DNA from: Bacilli bacterium
GTDB lineage: Bacteria > Bacillota_I > Bacilli_A > RFN20 > CAG-288
Length of the DNA stretch: 6,651 nucleotides
Assembly (NCBI GenBank): GCA_900763245.1
Contig: CAAFJQ010000011.1
Location: 1 to 6,651 of the forward strand
Direction: 5' to 3'
Each line of letters starts with the position of its first letter. Position 1 is the stretch's first letter. The position numbers were made by a program, and so were the translations under genes. This document shows, piece after piece, positions 1-6,648 of the stretch. The notes below the pieces were generated by a model. That model did not search any database. It was not told where the DNA came from and saw only the letters and a program-made list of their open reading frames with translations.

Positions 1-33
1 AAAGCTGCCGCCTTAGAAGAAGCTGCAAAGTAA
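1..33 (+). CDS. 3' end of an unidentified plus-strand gene (last 10 codons)
   Basis: The frame starting at base 1 reads K-A-A-A-L-E-E-A-A-K and then a TAA stop at 31-33. An Ala/Glu/Lys-rich helical tail like this is common at the ends of ribosomal and translation-associated proteins, but ten residues cannot identify a family. That this is a real gene end is supported by a plus-strand intrinsic terminator 22 bases after the stop, and by the convergent arrangement with the minus-strand operon. The gene body and its start lie outside the window. Confidence 0.55.
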   Translation, partial: KAAALEEAAK

Positions 34-55
34 TTTACAAACTCTAACTAGAATC

Positions 56-80
56 AGCTATCCGCAAGGATAGCTTTTCT
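56..80 (+). terminator. Intrinsic terminator of the plus-strand gene ending at 33
   Basis: A perfect 8-bp stem, AGCTATCC (56-63) with GGATAGCT (68-75), is closed by a GCAA tetraloop of the stable GNRA class. It is followed by a short T-rich tract, TTTTCT (stem-end T included). It sits 22 bases after the TAA at 31-33, which is the expected place for a factor-independent terminator. Confidence 0.8.
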
Positions 81-100
81 GTTGCCTATGAAAGCAGATA

Positions 101-137
101 AAAGAAAAGCCTGGAACGTTTGATTTTCCAGGCTTTT
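101..137 (-). terminator. Intrinsic terminator of the 367-aa/1322-aa operon
   Basis: Bases 105-116 (AAAAGCCTGGAA) and 126-137 (TTCCAGGCTTTT) form a perfect 12-bp stem with a 9-base loop. Read on the minus strand, the stem begins 11 bases after the TAA at 151-149 and runs into CTTTTCTTTTA, a good U-tract. The A/T-flanked stem might also work weakly on the plus strand as a backup for the plus-strand gene. Confidence 0.88.
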
Positions 138-148
138 GAATTGTTTGA

Positions 149-3100
149 TTAAGCGCCGAAGACGAAACTGCTAGACTGACTAGATGGATAGAGTTTGGCT
201 CCGTTATTGCTAAACTTTTCATCTTTAACATTGTAATTTATATGATATTCAGCCAAGTTGACGTATTCGCTGTCACTGTGGTAAGCGGCTAAGAAGGTAT
301 CGTATCTTGCCATCTTTTCAGCCATGATCTTTTCTTCAGCTTCGCCAGAACAGATATTATTACGAGTAGCCTTGAGGGTTAAAGTTCCAGTTATGACACT
401 TGCAATGCTAAATTTTACAGAAGCGTTGATAGAAGCCAGTTCTTTATTGGAATCAAATCCGATTCCGATGTTGGTGGCTTTGTCATCGAAACTGATGACA
501 GGAAGCTGCAACAATTTTCCAAGCGAACAAGTCAGATTGAATGTTCCGCTTCCGTCTTCTTTTTCTTCTTGGATTGCTTTGTCGATGAGAGAGGAGTAAT
601 TATGAGTTATGCTGACAGAAGAATCGCTGGAAGTGTCATTCATTGCTTTGTAGATTTCGTTTAATACAATATTTCCAACTTTAATAGCTCCGAAGAGTGC
701 AGTCATACTTTCGATGTTGAGGATATAGCTTAACAAGTAGTATGCAATGTTATCAGTGATTTCCTTCGGAGTCAGTTTGATAAGTTCAACTGTCTTGTTT
801 TTCTTTTTGTCAGTTGTAGTTCTTTCGGAAAGAACAAATTCATTTTCAACAAAGAACTCTACACCATAGAAGTTTTTATCGTTAGGCGTATTGCCATCTT
901 TGTTGAAGGAGAGGTAAGCGGTGACTGTGGAATCAACGATAGATACACAGACATTGAAGTTAGTTTTCAAACGCAATGAACCCCACTCGACACCCAATAC
1001 TTCCAAAGGTAAATTAAGGCTGCCGCTGAGGTCGAAGAAATGATGATCGGTTGTCGTGATGAAACAATTGAGAAGAGTATCAAATCCATGGACATCAACG
1101 AAGTCCTGCTTGTTGCTGTCATTGTATTCGATGACAGGCTTTAAGCTGACATCATAGTCGCCGAGATTGATTTCGGCATGCAAGTGATAATCGTTGTAGT
1201 AGCCATCGATTTCAGCTTTGCTGATCTTGTAATTGTCATCGAAGGTGACAATGATGTTATCGATGTTATCACTCTTGTCTTCGCTGTTGAGAATCGAAGA
1301 AGCAAGCTTCAGCGTGACGGTCTTGTCTTTGATGGTCACTTCCTTGATATAGTCGTTGAGGAGAATCGTGTAGTCTTTGTTCTTGATGGCATCCATAAGA
1401 GGAAGACCAGTGACAACTTTCTCAGTCGTATCGAAATAGCCTTTGAGATAACGATAGAGAAGATTGGTCTTATTGTCCTTCAATGCAGTCACTCTATCAT
1501 AGATAGAGAAGATATCACTATTATTCATGACAAGGCTGGTTGTACCGGTTTTGTCATTGGAACCGACATCTTTGGATGTGTACTTGGCAAGCGTCATACC
1601 ATCGGTATGTGTGCCGGAATAACCATAAATGATTTCATGATCGGTTTCTTTGTCATACATGTTATCGGGTTGCTGCAAGAGATGGAGTGTGCCACCGACA
1701 TCCGGACTTTCTTTTTTTGTGAGGTCGACCTGAGCGTCACCTGTCAATCCGAGGTAATCCTGATATTGGCCGTCTTCACCTTTGTATTTGATGTCTCCGC
1801 TGAGGTTGACAGAGAACTGCTTCAAGTCAGTTGGCAAGGATAAGAAACCATTGATGACTTTGCTTGCGGAATCGATTTCAGTGTAATATTTTGTCTCTTC
1901 TTCACTAAGACGGAAATCGTTGAACTCATCTTTGAGATTCATTGTGAAATCAAGCTGGTACTTATTGCTGATTTTAAAGCCTTTGCAGGAGAGAGAAGTG
2001 ATGGAGTCATCATCAGTGTTGACATAAAGGCTAAGAGCAGAAAGATTTTTACCGAGTGTGGATCCTTCAAAGAATAAAGGAAGATTGATATCGAGTCTTA
2101 AGATGTTCTTATCGACGTTTTCTTTGTCGAGAGTGAAGTAATCTTCAAGGATTTTCAAGGAATAGGTTTCCTTGATTTCGTTGACAATGGAATTGATGAC
2201 TGTGTTCATGCCATCGAATGCTTCGGATGTCCCTTCTTTGTCTTTGTTCAGAAGGTCATAGATGGCTCCGACTTCACTGTCTGAAATCTTCTGCTTGAAG
2301 AAGCTATCCAATTGCAGATAGAGGTCATGGTTCTGATAGGCGAAGTCAAGGCTGTGATCGTAACCGTTGAGGTTAGTTGCCAATGTGAGACGATAATCGC
2401 CATAATAATTGTTATCAGAGTCCAAAGAGAGATTAGAGACATCGGCGGAAATCTCACCGCTTGCAAGATAATTAGTCTTATTGGCAAGATCCTGAAGATT
2501 GAAGGTGTATGCGGTATTCAGTTTTCTTTCATCTGCTAATTTGGAAACAGTGTTGAAGATAGAGATGATTCCGCAATAATCTTTAAAGGAAGCAAATTCC
2601 TCATCCGTGTATCTGAAGTGGATGCTCTCCTGTGGCCTGACATTGAGTGAGAAAGACAACTTGATATTGTTGTACTGAAAGTTCTCGATGGAAAGAAGGA
2701 AACCATTTGATAAATCATTGGTTGTATCGTCTAAGACAATCTTCAATACGTAATCACCCAGACCGAAGGCTTTAGCGTTGATAGAGAGTGCAAAACCGTT
2801 TGTGGTGGCTTCAAAATTCTGAATGAAGTTCTTATAGACGGAAAGGTCTCCGTTCATTAATTTTTCAAAGTCAGTGCCTTTGATGATCTCGTTGAGACTA
2901 GTGGAGATGTCAGCGAGATTCTCAGAATGGAGTTCATTGGCGACAGTCGGAATGAGGTCGTTGATTGTGGAAGAAGCGATTTTTCCTTTGACAAGATTAT
3001 TCAATGCGACATAGATGTTATTGTCCTTGTAGGTGGCATAAACACTATTAGCCTGTTTTCCGTTATTCAAATGATTGAGAGAAATCTCAAACTCACCTTT

Positions 3101-4117
3101 GGAAACATCTTTGACAATAGTGCTGAGGTCGGCCTGAAGTGTTCCCTGGAATGTCTGTTTCTGAATGGAATTGTCTTCCAAACTGACATCGACATTGAAG
3201 TCTGCAGAGAAATTCTTTTTGTCCATCAATGTTGCCAAAGTTGTGGCAATATTTGTTGTGCGTGAAGTCAAGTCGGTATAATTCTTTTTCTGCTCGGCAG
3301 AAAGACCAACATAATTTGAGCTGTCCTGAACTTCGATACCACCGACATCCAGTTTGATTGAGTAGGAGGAATTGATATTGATTCCGCCTTCATCGACAGT
3401 CGCTCCTCCGATGAAGTTGTAGTCGCTATCGGCATATAAGGCAAGCTTTGCGCCTTTGATTTCAATAGGGAGGTTCAAAGAAGAGATGAAGTCATTGCAA
3501 TCAAGGATATATGCATATCCGTTCTCAGTTTTCTTTTCTTCGACGTTGTCTAAGATTCCTAAAGCTCCGCTCATGATTTCGGACATATCCAAGTTGCCGA
3601 AATCAGGAAGTGATGGGACATTGATGTTCAGCTTGGAAAGAATTCCAGTAAGACCGGCGATGGTATTAGGGGCAGAGAAGGCAAAAGACTTCTGAGCATA
3701 ATCCATATAGAGCATATCCGTATCATAATAGACAGATAATTCTTCGTTGATGTCTCTGTATTTGACGTTTAATGTGCCATTGAGCTTTAAAGCGGACATA
3801 TCGCCGCTTAAGACGCCCGATAAATCAACATCCAGATTGCTTAAGTTAAGATAGATGTCATCGTTTCCGGTTGTGGATAAGACAATGGAAGCATGTTTTG
3901 CCTTCACTTCTTTTGTTGCCATCAACTTGTTGATCATCTTTGAAAAACCGGGCTCTTCTTCAATCGGCGGAACAAAATCATCATCGTCTGTATCATCCGG
4001 TTCAGAAGTGTCGGTATGATTGTTTTTATGGCTTAACTCTTGATAAAGATAGGAACCGACACCTGATACGCTTAGTGTCAGTGCACTGATAAGAGGATAT
4101 AAAATGATATGTTTCAT
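149..4117 (-). CDS. 1322-aa membrane-anchored or secreted protein with five ~231-aa degenerate repeats; function unknown
   Basis: I do not recognise a named family. Residues 3-25 form a hydrophobic signal peptide or anchor after a single Lys. No lipobox Cys follows it, and the signal peptidase I site is ambiguous (S-V-S/G or V-G-S/Y). Residues 33-56 are an acidic, Pro-containing linker (DDTDDDD, EEE). From about residue 72 to 1284 the protein is five repeats starting near 72, 303, 536, 767 and 1026. Each is a beta-rich block, a Y-x-Y...[LI]-Y motif (Y137, Y369, Y600 in the first three), a helical stretch, a second beta block and a connecting helix rich in Tyr and acidic residues. There is no LPxTG motif or C-terminal membrane segment. 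The ATG at 4117 has GAAAGGAG 7 bases upstream. The gene is last in its operon, 27 bases after the 367-aa gene, and ends naturally at a terminator. The protein is presumably outside the cytoplasmic membrane. A LolA/LppX-like lipid-binding fold is possible but unproven. Confidence 0.9.
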   Translation of the reverse strand: MKHIILYPLISALTLSVSGVGSYLYQELSHKNNHTDTSEPDDTDDDDFVPPIEEEPGFSKMINKLMATKEVKAKHASIVLSTTGNDDIYLNLSNLDVDLSGVLSGDMSALKLNGTLNVKYRDINEELSVYYDTDMLYMDYAQKSFAFSAPNTIAGLTGILSKLNINVPSLPDFGNLDMSEIMSGALGILDNVEEKKTENGYAYILDCNDFISSLNLPIEIKGAKLALYADSDYNFIGGATVDEGGININSSYSIKLDVGGIEVQDSSNYVGLSAEQKKNYTDLTSRTTNIATTLATLMDKKNFSADFNVDVSLEDNSIQKQTFQGTLQADLSTIVKDVSKGEFEISLNHLNNGKQANSVYATYKDNNIYVALNNLVKGKIASSTINDLIPTVANELHSENLADISTSLNEIIKGTDFEKLMNGDLSVYKNFIQNFEATTNGFALSINAKAFGLGDYVLKIVLDDTTNDLSNGFLLSIENFQYNNIKLSFSLNVRPQESIHFRYTDEEFASFKDYCGIISIFNTVSKLADERKLNTAYTFNLQDLANKTNYLASGEISADVSNLSLDSDNNYYGDYRLTLATNLNGYDHSLDFAYQNHDLYLQLDSFFKQKISDSEVGAIYDLLNKDKEGTSEAFDGMNTVINSIVNEIKETYSLKILEDYFTLDKENVDKNILRLDINLPLFFEGSTLGKNLSALSLYVNTDDDSITSLSCKGFKISNKYQLDFTMNLKDEFNDFRLSEEETKYYTEIDSASKVINGFLSLPTDLKQFSVNLSGDIKYKGEDGQYQDYLGLTGDAQVDLTKKESPDVGGTLHLLQQPDNMYDKETDHEIIYGYSGTHTDGMTLAKYTSKDVGSNDKTGTTSLVMNNSDIFSIYDRVTALKDNKTNLLYRYLKGYFDTTEKVVTGLPLMDAIKNKDYTILLNDYIKEVTIKDKTVTLKLASSILNSEDKSDNIDNIIVTFDDNYKISKAEIDGYYNDYHLHAEINLGDYDVSLKPVIEYNDSNKQDFVDVHGFDTLLNCFITTTDHHFFDLSGSLNLPLEVLGVEWGSLRLKTNFNVCVSIVDSTVTAYLSFNKDGNTPNDKNFYGVEFFVENEFVLSERTTTDKKKNKTVELIKLTPKEITDNIAYYLLSYILNIESMTALFGAIKVGNIVLNEIYKAMNDTSSDSSVSITHNYSSLIDKAIQEEKEDGSGTFNLTCSLGKLLQLPVISFDDKATNIGIGFDSNKELASINASVKFSIASVITGTLTLKATRNNICSGEAEEKIMAEKMARYDTFLAAYHSDSEYVNLAEYHINYNVKDEKFSNNGAKLYPSSQSSSFVFGA
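266..3904 (-). repeat. Five degenerate protein-level repeats within the 1322-aa protein
   Basis: The units are approximately residues 72-302, 303-535, 536-766, 767-1025 and 1026-1284, giving periods of 231, 233, 231, 259 and 259. Landmarks in register are an opening strand (SADFNVDVS, YTFNLQD, FSVNLSGDI, FFDLSGSL), then SVYYDTDMLYMDY / SVYATYKDNNIYVAL / LDFAYQNHDLYLQL, then second-half strands opening NGYAYILD / NGFALSIN / KNILRLDIN / KTVTLKLA / GTFNLTCS. Junction helices open YVGLSAEQKKNYTDL, YTDEEFASFKDY, FRLSEEETKYY and YNDSNKQDFVD. Units 4 and 5 are more diverged. The repeats are visible in protein only and no DNA-level repeat was noticed, so the duplications are old. Confidence 0.7.
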
Positions 4118-4139
4118 ATTCGCTCTCCTTTCATATTCG
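4112..4139 (-). repeat. 11-bp direct repeat flanking the ribosome binding site and duplicating the start codon context
   Basis: On the minus strand CGAATATGAAA occurs at 4139-4129 and again at 4122-4112, separated by the six bases GGAGAG. Both copies contain ATG-AAA. The downstream ATG (4117) opens the 1322-aa protein. GAAAGGAG between the two ATGs (4132-4125) is its Shine-Dalgarno sequence, made in part from the end of the first copy. The upstream ATG (4134) opens a six-codon frame, M-K-G-E-R-I, whose TGA overlaps the real start as ATGA. Confidence 0.8.
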
Positions 4140-4144
4140 TAATA

Positions 4145-5248
4145 TTAATTCAATAATTCGTATCCGTTGAAGTCCTCGTTCATCGCAGGAACTTTGACAG
4201 ACACGGATTTTCCATTGTTTTCTATCGTGTTGGATTCACTTGTGAAATAAACCTGATTCAGGTCAGAGATTGCGTTTGTGACAAGACCACCGGTGTTGAC
4301 TCGGTATTCATCATGGAAGATGGAAGCAGAGAGATTCAGCTTGTCATCCAAGTCAAATGTCAGTTTGCAGCTTGAGAACTGAGGACGGGCTTTTAACCGG
4401 CCCGTCGTCTTCATCTGAACCTGAACATAGGAGACTGCATAGTTGATGTTCAAATCAAGCTCGATAGTGTATCCTTTCTCTGTTTTTTTAATTTTAGCCT
4501 GTGTGACGGATTTTTTTGTCAGAGAATATCCGATGACACCGCTTCTCTTATGTTTTGTCTGATCTGTGGAGGCATCGTATTCATCCTTATTTAATGTGAG
4601 GAACGCTTCAGGAATGGGCTCCTCATCGGAAACATCGCTTTTATCGACACAATAATAGGTTCCATGAAGCAATTTTCCAAAGGACTGAATATATTGATCG
4701 TAAGTATAGTTCTTGGATTCGATTCCATCTTTTTTCCAGTCATCTTCAGTCTTGCATTCATAGGCGAGAACACTATTGTTGTTTTCGTCATAGTATCTAT
4801 CAGCTGTGTTGACAATGGAGGAGGAAGATACTTTCTGGTTGAACGCTCCTTCAGGATAAGAATAGGTGGCGCTCAATATGGATTGTTTTACACCAGCCGC
4901 AGCCTGAACAACACCATTGCCTAATGTCAGAGAATAGGGGGAAGAGGCATACATATCGCAGGAATAATTGATGATATCATAAGCGGAATCTTTGAAATCT
5001 TCCGCGAGAGTATTATCGGATAAAGCTTTTTCGATTTTTGCCTTATCATAGGTTTTGTCTTTTTCGATGACGATATCCTGCTGTTCAGGATTGACGCTGT
5101 TATATAAAACGTAACCACCGATCACACCGACACCGGCAGAGATGATGCTGACTATGGTTGAAACGATAATCGTTGATTTTTTAGTTTTTTTCTTTGTCGT
5201 GGATTCTGTTTTCTTCTCGGAATCCTTATTTTCTTTCTTTTCTTTCAT
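4145..5248 (-). CDS. 367-aa membrane-anchored extracytoplasmic protein, unknown function
   Basis: The N-terminus is a highly charged Lys/Glu/Thr-rich cytoplasmic tail (about residues 1-24, ending KKTKKS). One hydrophobic segment follows (about 26-50) and then a roughly 315-residue domain. Lysines before the segment indicate N-in, C-out topology. The ectodomain has four Cys (97, 165, 200, 294 from this start) and is beta-rich towards the end. The stretch KKTEKGYTIELDL (254-266) closely resembles KKTENGYAYILDC in repeat 1 of the downstream 1322-aa protein, and the strands after it follow the same pattern. This suggests a single copy of a related fold. I chose ATG at 5248. A TTG at 5275 would add nine residues (MRYLFIYCI) but lies only about 12 bases from the predicted transcription start. 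Neither has a Shine-Dalgarno sequence, so the start is the least certain point. It is the first gene of its operon. I do not recognise a family. Confidence 0.85.
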   Translation of the reverse strand: MKEKKENKDSEKKTESTTKKKTKKSTIIVSTIVSIISAGVGVIGGYVLYNSVNPEQQDIVIEKDKTYDKAKIEKALSDNTLAEDFKDSAYDIINYSCDMYASSPYSLTLGNGVVQAAAGVKQSILSATYSYPEGAFNQKVSSSSIVNTADRYYDENNNSVLAYECKTEDDWKKDGIESKNYTYDQYIQSFGKLLHGTYYCVDKSDVSDEEPIPEAFLTLNKDEYDASTDQTKHKRSGVIGYSLTKKSVTQAKIKKTEKGYTIELDLNINYAVSYVQVQMKTTGRLKARPQFSSCKLTFDLDDKLNLSASIFHDEYRVNTGGLVTNAISDLNQVYFTSESNTIENNGKSVSVKVPAMNEDFNGYELLN

Positions 5249-5267
5249 AATACAATAAATAAATAAA

Positions 5268-5286
5268 TAACGCAAAAAAGGCGCTA
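5268..5286 (-). other. Possible small hairpin at the 5' end of the 367-aa gene mRNA
   Basis: On the minus strand TAGCGC (5286-5281) can pair with GCGTTA (5273-5268) around a C-plus-six-T loop, giving a 6-bp stem with one G-U pair. It would lie at the first bases of the predicted transcript and place the alternative TTG start partly in the loop. The stem is short, so it may be chance. If real it could stabilise the 5' end or influence initiation. Confidence 0.3.
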
Positions 5287-5293
5287 CATACGT

Positions 5294-5322
5294 ATCATAA
5301 TCTCTTTTTTCAATTAGGTCAA
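5294..5322 (-). promoter_or_regulatory. Sigma-A-type promoter for the 367-aa/1322-aa operon
   Basis: On the minus strand a -35 box TTGACC (5322-5317) is followed by exactly 17 bases and a -10 box TATGAT (5299-5294). Each box differs by one base from the consensus TTGACA/TATAAT, and the spacing is optimal. The predicted transcription start is near 5287, giving a leader of about 39 bases to the ATG at 5248. It lies just downstream of the terminator of the preceding unit, as expected for an independent promoter. Confidence 0.85.
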
Positions 5323-5349
5323 TTGTTATTCAACAAAACTATTTTTCAC

Positions 5350-5383
5350 AAAAAAAGCAATGATTAGCCTGAATCATTGCTTT
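5350..5383 (-). terminator. Intrinsic terminator of the 292-aa/119-aa operon
   Basis: Bases 5354-5365 (AAAGCAATGATT) and 5372-5383 (AATCATTGCTTT) make a perfect 12-bp stem with a 6-base loop. Read on the minus strand, the stem starts 11 bases after the TAA at 5397-5395 and ends in a run of seven T (5356-5350). It separates the 292/119 unit from the downstream promoter at 5322-5294. Confidence 0.92.
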
Positions 5384-5394
5384 AAAGACATTAT

Positions 5395-5754
5395 TTACTT
5401 GTCGGATTCCATTAAGATACGCATACGTTCTTCGTATCTTCTTCTCTTGTTTTCTTCCTGTACGGTCTTGTTTGTGTAATAGAAGATGACAATGAGAAGG
5501 CCAATCATGGCGATGATCATCACAAGGGTTCCCCAAAGTCTGAAATCCATAACGCCATCCATCTTGAAGAAGGTGGCAAATTTCTTCTGAAGCTCATAAA
5601 GGGGATTTGTGCTCAGCTTTCCGACGTTATATGCGCAGACTCCTAAGACCGCAAAGACCAATCCAGTGATCCAGAACGCGCCTAAGATGCTATACCAAAC
5701 TATTTCACCGGTGAATAATTTTCTCGGTGCCTTTTTTGCTTTCTGTTCTTCCAT
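5395..5754 (-). CDS. 119-aa small membrane protein with two transmembrane segments, unknown function
   Basis: Hydrophobic segments span about residues 18-41 and 74-94. The N-terminus (KAKKAPRK) and the C-terminal tail (NKTVQEENKRRRYEERMR) are strongly basic, so both ends should be cytoplasmic with a loop of about 32 residues (42-73) outside. The charged tail from about 95 onward is likely an amphipathic helix. The ATG at 5754 follows the upstream gene's TAA after one base, and GGAG at 5767-5764 lies 9 bases upstream inside that gene, so the two are probably translationally coupled. A strong terminator follows the stop. No catalytic motif is visible and I do not recognise a family. Possible roles are a membrane partner or tether for the preceding soluble protein, or a small accessory subunit, but the sequence does not decide. 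Confidence 0.85.
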   Translation of the reverse strand: MEEQKAKKAPRKLFTGEIVWYSILGAFWITGLVFAVLGVCAYNVGKLSTNPLYELQKKFATFFKMDGVMDFRLWGTLVMIIAMIGLLIVIFYYTNKTVQEENKRRRYEERMRILMESDK

Positions 5755-5755
5755 T

Positions 5756-6634
5756 TTAGTTTTCTCCGTTTTCAGTTGCTTTCATTTTCTGACCGATATC
5801 AGCAAATTTTTTGTTGAGGTCATTCTGAGTAGCATTTAATATCTTATCAAAATAGGAGGCGAAAAGCTGGAAATATTTCTGCGGATCGGTTGTCTGTTTC
5901 TTTCCTGTGAAGATTTCGCAATCAGAATAGACGGCTTCTCTTGCAAAACGGAATTCTTCATCGTTCTCGCCATAGGAATTCAAGACGGCGACCATATCCT
6001 GGTTCAACTGGTGGAATTCGTTTTCAAGCATACGGAAGGAAGGGTCGTTTCTAGGATCGAATTCAGGATCCTTGTGAGGATCGATTCCGTTGTGCTCTTT
6101 GGAGTAGGACTGAGCATTATTGTTCAGTTCAAGGAATTTATCGGCGATGAGCATGCAAGAAATCTTTCCTGCGAAGGCGTGGAAGAAGCGGATGTCTTCG
6201 TTGATGAGATCTTCGAAGTCGCTGTCCAATTTTCCGCCTTCCTTCAAAGATTTCTTGGCTGCAAGCATAAAGGCTTCCAAAAGGCCACGCATTTTGACGA
6301 TGGTAGAGAACAGTTCGATAATCAAAGACTGTTCGACATTGACCTTGTTGTCAATGGTCAGAGTGACGATTCTGCCAGGATTTCCATAGACATCTTCGAT
6401 GAAATACTGCATATCCTCTTTGAGACTCTTTCCGGCTTCACCATTGTTATCACAGTTCAGCGCGAAAGGAGAACCTTCTTGTGTCAATGCGACTAAAGCA
6501 TCATAACGGGATTTTCTTTCGGCCGGATCGAATCCTGCAGTGTTTCTCGGTTGAAGGCAATACCATAAAGTTGATTCGACTATACGAGCTATAGTGACGA
6601 TAGTCATTACATTTCTTTCTTCATCGTTCATCAT
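5756..6634 (-). CDS. 292-aa soluble, mainly helical protein of unknown function
   Basis: There is no signal peptide and no membrane-length hydrophobic stretch, so the protein should be cytoplasmic. Most of it reads as amphipathic helices, for example about 100-131 (EQSLIIELFSTIVKMRGLL and onward), 136-171, 199-221 and 251-284. A short beta-like stretch (RIVTLTIDN) lies near 88-96. Residues 185-198 contain D-P at four exactly spaced positions (D185, D189, D193, D197) in a (DPxx)4 motif. The start is ATG at 6634, preceded by GTGAGG with about 8 bases spacing; a second ATG follows immediately. The stop is one base before the next start, which indicates co-expression with the 119-aa membrane protein. 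The promoter lies beyond the right edge. I see no recognisable catalytic motif and do not assign a family. Confidence 0.87.
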   Translation of the reverse strand: MMNDEERNVMTIVTIARIVESTLWYCLQPRNTAGFDPAERKSRYDALVALTQEGSPFALNCDNNGEAGKSLKEDMQYFIEDVYGNPGRIVTLTIDNKVNVEQSLIIELFSTIVKMRGLLEAFMLAAKKSLKEGGKLDSDFEDLINEDIRFFHAFAGKISCMLIADKFLELNNNAQSYSKEHNGIDPHKDPEFDPRNDPSFRMLENEFHQLNQDMVAVLNSYGENDEEFRFAREAVYSDCEIFTGKKQTTDPQKYFQLFASYFDKILNATQNDLNKKFADIGQKMKATENGEN

Positions 6635-6641
6635 GTTTGTA

Positions 6642-6648
6642 ACCTCAC
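6642..6648 (-). promoter_or_regulatory. Ribosome binding site of the 292-aa gene at the window edge
   Basis: On the minus strand GTGAGGT lies 8 bases (6642-6635) before the ATG at 6634, counted from the last G. It supports that start. The first three minus-strand bases of the window (6651-6649) read TAA and could be the stop of an upstream gene in the same operon, but the frame cannot be known. Confidence 0.6.

Noticed and set aside
149..300. Cell-wall sorting signal at the C-terminus of the 1322-aa protein
   Set aside because: There is no LPxTG-like motif, hydrophobic segment or basic tail before the stop.
1178..1843. Plus-strand open frame of 221 codons inside the 1322-aa gene
   Set aside because: It lies wholly antisense to a well-supported gene with promoter, ribosome binding site and terminator. 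Its Val/Ile/Asp-rich low-complexity translation is typical of a shadow frame, and it has no terminator or promoter of its own.
4040..4117. Lipoprotein signal in the 1322-aa protein
   Set aside because: There is no cysteine in the first 200 residues, so no lipobox. An anchor or signal peptidase I substrate is more likely.
4145..5275. Longer 376-aa version of the membrane-anchored protein starting at TTG 5275
   Set aside because: The start is a TTG without a ribosome binding site, only about 12 bases from the predicted transcription start. The added residues are hydrophobic ones before a Lys-rich tail. ATG 5248 is preferred, though not proven.
5311..5325. Inverted repeat CAATT/AATTG around the -35 box as a possible operator
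   Set aside because: Only 5 bp per arm, entirely A/T apart from the terminal C/G, and easily expected by chance in this AT-rich leader. No second copy was seen nearby.
6011..6496. Plus-strand open frame of 161 codons antisense to the 292-aa gene
   Set aside because: Composition (Phe/Val/Glu/Arg-rich) and complete overlap with a coupled, SD-preceded minus-strand gene indicate a shadow.
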